From Nothopassalora personata (lineage: Eukaryota > Ascomycota > Dothideomycetes > Mycosphaerellales > Mycosphaerellaceae), in the NCBI GenBank assembly GCA_033816765.1, contig CM066294.1:682001-746000 (forward strand): a stretch of DNA of 64,000 bases. Direction: 5' to 3'. The position numbers and the translations under genes are program-made. The notes under the pieces are model-generated. The model was not told where the DNA came from. It made no database searches and worked only from the letters and a program-made list of their open reading frames with translations. Below are positions 1 to 9,570 of the stretch, one piece after another. How positions within the stretch are numbered: position 1 is the first letter of the stretch; each line of letters opens with the position of its first letter.

Positions 1-391
1 CTCCCGGATCCACCTCGCCCTCACCGCAGCTCGTGAAGCTGGCGTGCCTGATTTCTGTCTCAACGCCAGGACTGACATCCTAGCCTATGGTGGGAGCGCT
101 GAGGATGCCATTGAGCGTGGAAGACGCTACCTCGAGGCTGGGGCTCTGACGGTCTTCGTATGGGGTGGACCGACGGGCCGGGGTGTGAGGGATGAGGAGA
201 TTGTAAGGTTGGTCGAAGCATTCGGGGGGATGATCAACGTTAAGATGAATTTGAGGACGGGGTATCTCAATGCTAGGGAATTGGGGGAGTTGGGGGTTGC
301 GAGGATCAGTGTCGGGCCGGAGATGTTTTGGAAGGCGATGGAGGGGTTGAAGGGGTCGTTAGAGGAGGTTCTGGGGGCGAAGGAGAAGTAG
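1..391 (+). CDS. PEP mutase / isocitrate lyase superfamily protein, C-terminal part
   Basis: The open frame enters from the left edge (first full codon at base 2) and ends at TAG 389-391, giving about 129 residues. It reads as the C-terminal half of the small fungal PEP-phosphonomutase-like family, a TIM-barrel family related to isocitrate lyase. Visible signs are an N-A-R-T-D segment near the left edge, a repeated small-residue barrel pattern (A-I-E-R-G-R-R-Y), the hydrophobic strand before W-G-G, and a late strand ending in S-V-G-P. The N-terminal half, including the usual metal-binding motif, lies outside the window, so substrate cannot be judged. The family is well supported, the specific reaction is not. 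Confidence 0.8.
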   Translation, partial: SRIHLALTAAREAGVPDFCLNARTDILAYGGSAEDAIERGRRYLEAGALTVFVWGGPTGRGVRDEEIVRLVEAFGGMINVKMNLRTGYLNARELGELGVARISVGPEMFWKAMEGLKGSLEEVLGAKEK

Positions 392-1334
392 TGTTCCTTG
401 ACTTGCTGGTTGGAGTCGGATGTCGGGCTGTCTGTGCTCGTAATCTTGTGGATGAGGATGCGAATGTCACAACTCGTTTTATACGGTGAGACTCGGTCAT
501 GGCATAGTTGTTCGGCCTAGCATGACTGCGGCAGCTCAAGTGTCACATGCGAATGAGTCCGGAAAGTGGTGAAGGTATGTCAAATGCTCCGAGCACACTT
601 CGTTCGACAATCATCCGCGGCTCAATGGCACGCTGGCCAGCGTTTGCACACGCCTCATAGCGGTCTCGATTGGCTCTGAACACCTGCGTGTGGTGGTGCA
701 TGGGACTCCACCGCAGCTAGCGTCCTTTCACCCCCGGGGTGAAGTTTTGCTCCTCTCATAGCCTTCTCATTCACTTGTGCTGTGCGATGGATCTTGGCTT
801 GGAATGTTTACTCCTCGGAATCTGAAGCCGTCCCGTCGATCGCTTATTAGTCAAGGTAAGAGTATTTACTTTAGGAGCTACTCGGATTATAGGCGGCTCT
901 GCCTGCACCATCTAAAAGCTAAGAGGTCGCAGTCGCCGGCACTATACTTCCTACGTCGTTCACATGCTTGTTCAAGCCCCCTGCTAACTAAACGTCGTGT
1001 TATAAACGAACAATCTTAGAGCCGTACAAATGCGCCCTAAGTCTCTAAATCCTACGGTTCTGCTGTGCCTAGGAGTACAAAGGCTCAGCCCCGCCCGTGG
1101 GTGCCATTGCCTGATGTGAACAGCTGGAATGCTTGTTAAGCCCTCTGCGCCTTCATCCTTTAGTCAAGTACTTGCTCGCAACCAACTTCTAGCAACCAAC
1201 TTCTGGCACGCGCAAGGTCATTGCGACCACTCTCGCGACTCCACAACCACACCGCGCGGAGTACAGCTACAAAACCTCACGGTCGAAGTCGAGGACGAGA
1301 TACTTTATGACAAGCTGCACAGCTAAAGAAGAAG
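392..1334. other. intergenic, no gene recognised
   Basis: Only short frames of 60-80 codons occur here, with no recognisable domain or convincing splice structure. The stretch before 1335 must hold the promoter of the dehydrogenase gene. Confidence 0.5.
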
Positions 1335-2413
1335 ATGCTGTCGCGACTTGCGAGGCCCGCTTTTCTGCGCTCCATTTCCACCTCGTGCCACACAAGCCGA
1401 TTAGCCACCCGAGTGTCAACTAGGAACTCTACCACGGCTATAAACAACATTAAGCAGAATGTTCCATCTGCTATTGCAAGGAAGCTGCACGACCCGGATG
1501 AACTCGACGGCCCTCATCGCTTCCGAGAGTTCGAAGTGAGACCTGCCCAGAACATGCTTTAACACATGCTGACCAAATTCACAGCTAAATGATCGAGTCT
1601 ACGTCGTCACAGGGGGAGCACAAGGTCTCGGCCTGACTCTGGCAGAGGCCCTGGTGGAAGCTGGAGGCCATGGTATGTTAGTGAAATTTCTCCCATGCAG
1701 ACTCACCTCTGACACTTACAGTCTACTGCCTCGACCGACGAGTCAAACCAGCACAAGACTTCTACGACATCAGAGACCGACTAGCGGAACACTACGGCGG
1801 CAGCCTCCACTATCGCAGAGTCGACGTCCAACATGCGCCAGAGCTGGAAGATGCAATCGACCAGATCGCAAGTGCGCGCTCTCGGCTCGATGGTTTGATT
1901 GCTGCAGCTGGAGTCCAGTACGTGTCGCCCGCCTTGGAGTACCCGCCGGAAAAGATCTCCGAGATGATGAACATCAATTTCGGCGGTGTCTACCTTTCCG
2001 CGGTTGCATGCGCCCGCCAGATGGTCAAGTACAAGACTCCCGGCTCCATCGTCCTGATTGGATCCATGAGCGGGCTGATTGCGAACAAGGGCTTCACAGC
2101 CTCAGTGTACAACTCTTCAAAAGGCGCGGTGATCCAATTGGGACGGTCTCTCGCAATGGAGTGGGGCAAGATCATCGATGGCAAGGCGATTCGTGTTAAT
2201 GTGCTGTGTCCTGGCAATATCATGACTCCGATGGTGAAGAAGAACTTCGAGGACGATCCACAGCTTAGGCAGTTGTGGGAGCAGAACAACATGATGGGCA
2301 GGATCTCGGAACCGGTCGAGTATCGCGGCGCGGCGCTGTTCATGTTGAGTGATGCTTCGAGCTTCATGACGGGATCACATCTTGTTATCGATGGTGGGTA
2401 TACGGCGTGGTAG
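1335..2413 (+). CDS. Short-chain dehydrogenase/reductase, probably mitochondrial
   Basis: Three exons, 1335-1535, 1585-1672 and 1722-2413, with 49-bp GT-AG introns; the join is in frame and gives 326 residues. The first 65 or so residues are rich in Arg, Ser and Thr with almost no acidic residues, as in a mitochondrial presequence. The classical SDR core follows: cofactor motif TGGAQGLG near residue 73, an A-A-A-G variant of the NNAG motif, N in M-N-I-N-F, catalytic Ser near 209, and YNSSK near 225-229. The C-terminus has the usual G-S-H-L-V-I-D-G-G pattern. It resembles the polyol/ketose branch of fungal SDRs (D-arabinitol dehydrogenase or sorbose reductase-like), but substrate is inferred only from general resemblance. 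Confidence 0.85.
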
Positions 2414-3123
2414 GTGATTATGCGATGAAAGTCATGCTTGCCGGTCCTATTTGCACGGACGAGATATGGCCTGTTTCGTAGGAGCGCGCGGCAGTCGCAG
2501 CTACACCGCATACTTTATGTGGTACCATAGACGCTTCAGTATGATATAAGCAGCCGCTGTTCCTGTCAACTGGTCTCGCGTGTCGGATCAGCATCCGCTG
2601 CCTTCCGTGCCTGGCGGTTATGCAGGACGATCATCAACCAACCTGCATTTGTATCTCACGTGCTTTTCGATTTTCAATGCCTCGCAAGAGAAGGCTGTGT
2701 GATGATTGTACAGACGAACAATGGGTGATGGAACGAAAGTCATCACGCCATACAAACACAAAGCTTGTCCAGTTCGCCGGATCTCTCCCCAGCCGTGCGG
2801 CAGGGCGAAGTGGATCTTGGGGCCAAGGAACATACGGCACGAAGGAAGGCAAGACGGACCGTACTATACGCTCGCCGCTGCTGCGCGTTTCTTGGAAGCA
2901 GACGCCTTGGCTGCGACATGTCCTTCTAAGCACCCGCGCCACCACACCAGGTGACCACGCCCGGCGTGCATGTCTCGTGGTCACCGCGGGGTTTGAGTCT
3001 TGGAATGAGGCAATGCACACCATAACGTGAGTACTTGGCGTGGTGGTAGATCTACTTGACCCTAACTCGCTATCGTTGCTCTGCTACGTGTCACTGTCGC
3101 CACCCGGTGTCTCTACCGTCAAC
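2414..3123. other. intergenic, no gene recognised
   Basis: Overlapping frames of 70-135 codons occur on both strands, but none has a domain and they shadow one another. It separates the dehydrogenase from the RING protein gene, both on the plus strand. Confidence 0.5.
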
Positions 3124-4823
3124 ATGGAGTCTGCGATCCAGATCCTCTGGACAGCACTGCTGCTATCACTGGTGTCGCTACCCCTGGGGAACGCGCAATC
3201 GATATCGCCGACGAATGCGACGACGGGTCCGGCTTTGGAGCACGATGGACTGCAAGAGGATGTTGTCATGGCTATTGCGCATGACCAGCATGCAGCGTCC
3301 ATGGCCATGTATCCACTCGCAGGCTTAACAACGGACGCGCAACAAAACATACCGGTGCGTGAAACACTCGTGCCACGGAGCACGTTTCGACAATATGCTA
3401 ATACAAGCACAACTACTAGCAAAATGGCTTATCCGGCAACGTCGTCCTCGCGAACGCCTCCAGCCAACTGACGATCGCGCAAGACAATATCGTCCTGATA
3501 TCATGCGATCCTTGGAGTGGCAACATCCAGCCACAAAATGTGTTCGACAGCGCAAAGGGAACCAACGTCACCGCCATTGTTCTCTACTCGGAACGTGCCA
3601 CTGGATGTCAAGTGACCGGCACTGATTCGACCTACCAGTACATCTATTCGATCATCAGTCCAGCCAACGCTTCGGATATGGTGGGCATTGTGAACAGACA
3701 AGAGGCGGACAGGCCAGCGTATGCGCAGATTGCCCCGCGACATGCGTTGGCGAGCATGACGCGACAGGACAAAACTTCCAACAACCAGAACAACGACCAG
3801 AACTCGCTAGGGCATTCAGCCAATACGGAAGTGGCCATGATTATTCTCTACTCTATCACGGGCATTATTACTGCTTTGTTCTTGGTCATTATCATTACTG
3901 GTGCAGTCCGCGCACATCGTCACCCCGAAAGATACGGTCCCCGGAACGAAATCGGAAGGCCGAGGCAGAGTAGGGCCAGAGGGTTGGCAAGAGCTATGTT
4001 GGAGACTATACCGATTGTCAAGTTTGGTGATCGCGAAGGAGATCAGCTCAAGCCAGCTGATGTTGAGAGCGCTGCACCGCGACACGATCCGGTGGAGATG
4101 CTACCAGTGCAGGATGGTGCACAGCAGACACAGGGCAATGTCGCAGCGGATGCGACTGCCAGGAATGCAGCCGTGACAGAGGCCGCTACCACGACCGAAG
4201 GCGGCATCGCTGCTGCTGCTGCGCCTACGGCGACTGCGGCATCCGTCGATGAGAACCCAGGATGCAGCATCTGCACAGATGAGTTCCAGAGAGGAGAGGA
4301 CCAGCGTGTGTTGCCATGCGACCATCGTTTCCACCCAGCATGTATAGATCCATGGCTGCTGAACGTGTCCGGAACGTGCCCGTTGTGCAGAATCGATCTA
4401 CGACCACAGAACACACGAGACTCGGACGATGAAACCGATGAGCACGGCAATCCCACACCGCGCGATGAGAATGGCGAGCGGCTAGCACCACCTCTCGCAG
4501 ATCAGGACGGCAATCGTCGAACCAGCGTGCGACGAAGTCTCATGCAAGGCCTCATTGGGACCCGACCAGAACGTATGACCAGAGAAGAACGTGTCGCCGC
4601 ACTCAGACGGTACAGAGACCAACAGGCTGCCAGAGCAGATGAGCAAGAGCAAAGAACAAACCAGGCATTGGAAGAAGAGACTAGCGTGCGGAGAAGACTG
4701 AGGAATGCTTTCCGTATCCGCACCAGGAGGACTGGCGAGAATGACCAGACTGTTGAGACCGAGCAGACTGCTCCAGCTGAGGCAGCTACCCAGGACAATG
4801 CTGGTTCAAACAGACCGTCGTAG
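3124..4823 (+). CDS. Membrane-anchored RING-H2 E3 ubiquitin ligase (PA-TM-RING type)
   Basis: Two exons, 3124-3354 and 3420-4823, with a 65-bp phase-0 intron, give 544 residues. A signal peptide occupies about residues 1-26. A luminal or extracellular stretch (about 78-200) resembles a protease-associated domain, with strands such as N-I-V-L-I-S-C and T-A-I-V-L-Y-S. One transmembrane helix lies near 214-240 and is followed by basic residues. A RING-H2 finger near 356-401 has the order Cys3-His2-Cys3 (C-S-I-C, C-D-H-R-F-H, C-P-L-C). The tail is charged, Arg/Glu-rich and probably disordered or coiled. This is the architecture of endosome or vacuole membrane ubiquitin ligases (Tul1/RNF13-like group). 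The first in-frame Met before the signal peptide was taken as the start. Confidence 0.85.
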
Positions 4824-5276
4824 GACCGACGAACAGTTCCAGGGAGAATCGCATACGGAGTTTTGGCCATGAACCCTTCGATATATTTGAGCGTGTTGAT
4901 GCAGCAGTGATGCGCAGCTTGATTGCCGAGAAGGCATGGGTTGTACGACTTTTATGATATCCGCATGGCGTCCATTGTATATAGCTCACGTTGAGCATGG
5001 TGGCGAGACTCCACAAAACTCAAGCATACACACTTTCGGTTTCGCATAACTGCACTGTTCCTATTTCAAAGCCACAGCTTCACTGCCGCCAGCTAGCCAA
5101 CACGGAAGTCGTCCGCACAATGGCAGTCTATTGCCGAGGTCGAAGTACCTCCTACAAGACACGCACAGGTATAGAGGCTCTGCCAACTGGGAAATTGGTC
5201 ATCCTTCGATATCCACCTCGTAATCTTGATCTCTACCATCACTCTCTTCCACCAACAACAGACTCATCGCAAAACC
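4824..5276. other. intergenic, no gene recognised
   Basis: No supported gene. A 203-codon frame starting at 4991 mostly overlaps the acetyltransferase remnant in another frame and has no domain of its own. Confidence 0.45.
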
Positions 5277-5890
5277 ATGACAGTCCCCTTCCGCTCCTCC
5301 CGCCTTCTCTACCGCGCTCCAGAACCTACAGAAGACGAACCGTTCCTCCTGGTAATCCAAAAAGACGCCCGATGATACCAAAACTCCACCGTCAACCTCC
5401 CTCGCGCGCAGGCCAAAGGTTCTGCGCGAAAGTACATCAAAGATCTGGAGAAGACGTATCTACGCGTTGTGATCTTGCATCCCTGGCCCTGCTGACGCGC
5501 CCTGGCACCTCTGGCCCCTCGACAAGTCCCTCTGGTCCTCTTCACTGCTCCGACCCGCAACGGTGCTATCGAAACAAACAACATCTTACCCACCTCGAAT
5601 GATGCACCGCCGCTTTTTCGGACATCGGGATCGATATCCTTCCAAAGCATCGGAGGAAGGGATTCGGTGGTTGCTGGAGTGGGCTCTTGGGCGGGAAGAG
5701 GTTGCATCGGGTTATGATCAGGGCTTTTGCGTTCAATGAGGGGGGTGTGAGGCTTTATGGTAGAATGGGATCTGTATAGGTGGGAATGGGGAGGGAGACG
5801 TTGTGGCACGAGGGTAGATGGTGGGATGATGTGCAGTTTTGGGGTTGGAGGGGAAGTGGAGGGGTTGGATGGATGGGGAGAGGAGGGTAG
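5277..5890 (+). pseudogene. Broken GNAT N-acetyltransferase
   Basis: The ATG at 5277 opens with a typical fungal GNAT N-terminus (R-S-S-R-L-L-Y-R-A-P-E-P) but meets TGA at 5373-5375, where relatives carry a sense codon. The same frame continues as acetyltransferase-like sequence (Y-Q-N-S then S-A-R-K-Y), is stopped again near 5495, and the homology resumes in other frames. The acetyl-CoA motif A region is clear around 5625-5680 (G-I-D-I-L-P-K-H-R-R-K-G-F-G), followed by N-E-G-G-V-R-L-Y-G and a C-terminal L-W-H-E-G-R-W-W-D-D-V-Q-F. At least two stops and two frameshifts separate these pieces, so no single product is possible. The gene lies about 1 kb from the RIP-mutated block. Confidence 0.7.
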
Positions 5891-6041
5891 TGGGGAGGTG
5901 TGATAGTAGTGATGTTGAAGTTTCTGCTTTTCCTCGCGACCTGGTTGTTGCGCCACGATGTCCTTGTTGCTGGGTGGAGCTGGCCGCAGAGAGGAGGCGT
6001 TCCTCACCCTCGAGATGTTCCTCTCCCGTGGTCTTGCTCCT

Positions 6042-6650
6042 TTAGCATCGGGATTTGGCATCCTGCAACATCGCTGGAAGCAGAGGAGACCTTTCATCCC
6101 CCTTCGCCTCCTCCACATCCTGAACACGATTCTCACGCTCGAACCATTCCGTGGTCAACCCAATACCCAGAACAACCATACTTACCCCCGAAGACCAAAA
6201 GCACCAACGCCAAGACCACAACAGTCCCATGCAAAATCAACATAATCCCCTTGAGATCCCATTCATAAGGTTTCAGAATTCCGTCCAGTACCATCAGCGA
6301 GCTCGTCGGGTTGTAGAACAAGACTGTTCCACAGCATGCCGGCCTCCAGATCTCTTCGATGTAATCGAAGTCCCTCTCGCCGCCGCAGAAGCAATAGATC
6401 CGGGTGAAGATGCAGCAGGCTAAGGCTATGACAGCGTTCGAGAGAGCTGTACGCCGCCGTAGTATGCTACTCCGACCACTACGCTGTACGCGAAGACGAT
6501 GCAGGTAAAGATCGAGTGTGGAGATGCTGATGGGATGGCTTGGGAGGTGTAGGTGGCGCTGGAGGCACTTAGCTCTATCCTAAGACAAGAAATCCCTGCC
6601 GTCAAAGCGTCTACAGCACTAGTTCTACAGCACAGCATCTCTGTCTCCAT
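6042..6650 (-). pseudogene. Unrecognised integral membrane protein gene, probably degenerate
   Basis: On the minus strand an N-terminal frame (6650-6426) has one hydrophobic segment with V-V-V-G-V-A-Y-Y-G-G. The sequence then appears to continue in another frame (about 6425-6133) with A-L-A-C-C-I-F-T-R-I-Y, an acidic loop, and a second helix L-A-L-V-L-L-V-F-G-G. A good splice donor (GTAAGT) sits at 6185 and an acceptor follows at about 6120. The switch between the first two frames cannot be an intron (about 25 bp), so I read it as a frameshift. The helix pattern recalls small fungal multispan proteins such as the RTA1 group, but I do not recognise the family. It lies convergent to the broken acetyltransferase. 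Confidence 0.35.
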
Positions 6651-6852
6651 GAGAGCTCGAGAAGATGGCAGACTCGTGGTTATGTTGAAACCGATTGCCA
6701 GCGTTCAAAGAATGAGAAAGATGCTAATGCATGAAAAATCCTGCTTCACAGGTCATCCTGATGACCAGGGCCTCAGCGGCTCGCATATGCGTGTCTAGGC
6801 CATGAAGCCACGCATGGCTACTGGCCATAGAAAGATCACGTGTGCTACACGG
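6651..6852. other. transition from gene-bearing DNA to the RIP block
   Basis: Base composition changes from balanced to AT-rich near 6840-6850. No gene is seen. Confidence 0.4.
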
Positions 6853-6918
6853 GATTACTCGTTTACTAGTGACTTAGTAACTCGCGATTATTCGCTTACT
6901 AGCGACTTAGTAATTCAA
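6853..6918. repeat. Two tandem copies of a 33-bp repeat
   Basis: The copies begin at 6853 and 6886, both starting GATTA-TCG and containing TTACTAG-GACTTAGTAA; they differ at a few C/T positions. They mark the left edge of the AT-rich block. Confidence 0.6.
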
Positions 6919-6919
6919 A

Positions 6920-7181
6920 GGTATAGCTATACTATTTTCTTTATATATAGGAACGTATTATACCTCTATAGTTTAAGGCGTTTAACTTACTATTTAATAT
7001 TACTATTTAGAATATTATATAACCTAACCTCTACCTTACTATCTCTTAGATCTCTACGAGACTAAGATACTACTACTTTATTACTCTATCTTAACTATAT
7101 ATTAGCCTTAGAGTAAATCTAATTAAGCTTAGTCTTCTAATCTTATAATATTACTAGGTTATACTAAATCTAATAGCTTTA
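6920..7181 (-). repeat. Element I-type LTR fragment, inverted
   Basis: Read on the minus strand this matches the first part of the LTR at 12220-12683, beginning with a RIP-altered TATTAG-TTTAGTATAACCTA and including GGTAGAGGTTAGG and AGTAAGTTAAACGC. It lacks the U3 half. Confidence 0.7.
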
Positions 7182-7229
7182 AATACTCTCTATAATAGAA
7201 ATCTAATAGAGTAAATAGGGAATATATAA

Positions 7230-7411
7230 GGAAATATTATAATATATAGCACGCCTATAATATCGTAGTAGTAGATAAACTAAATCTTACCTTCTTCTAT
7301 AGACGCGTTACGTATCGCTTTATATATGTATACGTATTAAGCACGGCTTACTAAGCTAGACGTAGCTATATATTATATATAAGGGTTAGCTATAGGCTAC
7401 CCTTATAACTA
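7230..7411 (+). repeat. Degraded element II-type LTR fragment
   Basis: This matches the 198-bp LTR family seen at 8812-9009, with the shared TATATAGCACGCC, CTTCTTCTATAGACGC and GGGTTAGCTATAGGCTACCC segments. It lies directly left of a fuller LTR copy at 7414 with a few bases between them. Confidence 0.65.
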
Positions 7412-7413
7412 AC

Positions 7414-7612
7414 TATTAGGACCGCAAGGGTTATAAGAAGATATCGTAATATATAGTACGCCTACGATCTTCTAATCGTAGATAAACTAAAGCTTACCTT
7501 CTTCTATAGACGCTATACGCGTCTCTTAGTGTACGTATACGCGTTACGTACGGCTTACTAAGCTAGGTATAGCCGTATTATATATAAGGGTTAGCTATAG
7601 GCTACCCTTATA
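7414..7612 (-). repeat. LTR of element II copy B
   Basis: About 199 bp, starting TATTAGGACCGCAAGG (a RIP-altered TGTTAGGGCCGTAAGG) and ending CCCTTATA. It aligns along its length with the 198-bp LTRs at 8812-9009 and 28189-28386. Confidence 0.75.
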
Positions 7613-7809
7613 ACTACCTCCCCTTCTAGGGCAAGCTACCCTTAGCTCGCGGCTTTAGGAGGTTTCTATATAAGTAATCTATCTACTTCTCGTAGATTCC
7701 GTTACTATACAACCCGCCTACGGGTCCCGTACGTGTCGTTATTAGGGTATATATAGTTAAAGTTATAGTTACCCGGTTAACTAGCTTAAGGATTTAAGAA
7801 GTATACCCT

Positions 7810-8276
7810 TATTAGGTTTAGTATAACCTAATAATATTATAAGTTAAGAAGATAAGCTTAATTGGTTTTATTCTCGGGCCGATAAGAAGTTAAGAGAGAG
7901 TAATAAAGCAGTAGTTATCTTAGTCTTCTAAAGACTTAAGAAACAATATAGTAGAGGTTAGGTTTTAGTATATTCTAAATAGTAATATTAAATAGTAAGT
8001 TAAACGCTTCGAAACTATAAGGGTTTTTAGCGTTCCTAAATATAAAGGAAATTATCCTTTAATCTATTATAATCTATTAATCTGTTCTATAGATTATATA
8101 GAGCAATAGATTAGTCTAACGTTATACTTACTCTAATCTATTAATCTATTCTATAGATTACAAAGAGTAATAGATTACTCTATAGTAGCTATTTACTTAT
8201 TCAGCCGTAGTTGTTTCTACTTAACTATAGAGGGTCTAATTAGGCGCTAAGTATTAGCTCGATTTAACCCGTAATA
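7810..8276 (-). repeat. Solo LTR of element I family
   Basis: 467 bp starting TATTAGGTTTAGTATAACC and ending CCGTAATA, which are RIP versions of TGTTAGG and CCGTAACA. It is flanked by ACCCT (7805-7809) and ACTCT (8277-8281), a 5-bp TSD with one C/T change. The flanking sequence joins smoothly when the LTR and one TSD are removed, as shown by the uninterrupted relative at about 27980-28020. Confidence 0.85.
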
Positions 8277-8309
8277 ACTCTCTTCCTCCTTTTCCTTCTT
8301 TTTCTTATA

Positions 8310-9570
8310 CTACGTTCTCGTAGCGTACCGTACCCGTACTACTAGTAATCTACTAGCTCCTCGCTAGCGACTACCTAGTAACCCGCTAGTACTACTATAG
8401 CTTTAGACGAAGCTATTTAAGATTAACTACGCTAGGAGGCCCTTATAGGGGGCCTATTAGTACTACTAATACTATTACTAGTACTACTATAGATATCTAG
8501 CGCGCTTAGCGTACTAGATACGCTAGCGAAGCGTAAGTTTATCGTACTAGGGCCGTAGACCCCTAAGTTATTACTAGCTAAGCGTCTAGGTATAGATATT
8601 AAGATATACTTAAGGTACCTCCTATACTTCGTAACTAGTAAGTATTCGCTACGCTCCTCGCTTATAATACGCTTACTAACCGTATAGTAGACAAGTAGGA
8701 TACGTATAATAGTATTACTACCGGCGAGTTACTTAAGAAGTATAGACGCTATAGGATTAGTAGGTACCCGTACGTTAGTAACACTAGTATCGCTATCGCG
8801 TAGATAGTAACTGTTAGGGCCGTAAGACTATAAGGGGATGTCGCAATGTATAGCACGCCCACGATCTTCCAATCGTAGATGAACTAAAGCTTGCTTTCTT
8901 CTATAGACGCTATGCGCGTCTCCTAGTGTACGTATGCGCGTTACGTGCGGTATGCTAAGCCGGGCATAGCCGCATTACATATAAGGGTTAGCTATAGGCT
9001 ACCCTTATAGTAACTCGCCTACGTACCGCCCGCGACTAGCGTAATAAGCTTATCTAGGGGCTTCGCGATCCTCCTACTAAGGAGGAGTAGGACGCTCTAG
9101 ACTAGTAGTACGACCTCTACGCCTAACTAGGTAAGTAGAACTTAGTAGTAAGTACTACGCCTTACTAGCGCTCCGTACGCGGCAAGCGTACGGCGTACTA
9201 TCGTTCCCTATATAAATCGGCTAACCTCCTCCTAGGGTAAGAAGTAGTTTAGCGCCTATAAGAATAAGCGCCTAGGCGATACTCGCGTACGCTTCGCCGG
9301 CGTCTCTACTACTACTACTCCTACCTCCGCCGCCGCTACTACGTCCGTAGTTCTATAGTAAGAGTAGAATAGGGCCCTTAATAGGCTCTTCGAGCTCGGC
9401 CGTACTATAAGTACTATACGTATTATATACGTGTCCTATACTAACCGTAGTTATAGTTCTTATAGGCTAGAAATATCGATACTACTACCGTAGATAGGGC
9501 GTTCTTACCCCCTACTCTACGCGGTAAGTTTAATAAGGATAATAATAATAAGGAGGATAATAACGAGTAA
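8310..9570 (+). pseudogene. RIP-mutated antisense ORF of element II (copy B)
   Basis: This frame runs opposite to pol, between the chromodomain end and the 3' LTR. It stays in one reading frame from about 8310 to the TAA at 9568-9570 if the solo LTR at 8812-9009 and one TSD copy are removed, about 350 codons. In-frame stops are TAG or TAA, as produced from CAG, CAA or TGG by CpA to TpA changes. Between stops it reads like protein, for example V-P-P-I-L-R-N and T-T-G-E-L-L-K-K-Y before the insertion and R-D-P-P-T-K-E-E after it. No family is recognised. The same region exists in the other copy on the minus strand at about 26890-27960. Confidence 0.5.
8812..9009 (-). repeat. Solo LTR of element II family
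   Basis: 198 bp, TGTTAGGGCCGTAAG to CCCTTATA, with TSD GTAAC at 8807-8811 and 9010-9014. Its length equals the LTRs of the full element II. It is less RIP-altered than the surrounding copy, so it inserted later or escaped some mutation. Confidence 0.85.

Noticed and set aside
1654..2199. 181-codon plus-strand ORF overlapping the dehydrogenase
   Set aside because: It is a frame shadow of exon 3 of the dehydrogenase; the spliced model gives the SDR motifs in another frame.
5309..6136. 275-codon minus-strand ORF
   Set aside because: It lies antisense to the acetyltransferase remnant, is Pro/Arg-rich without domains, and the plus strand explains the region better.
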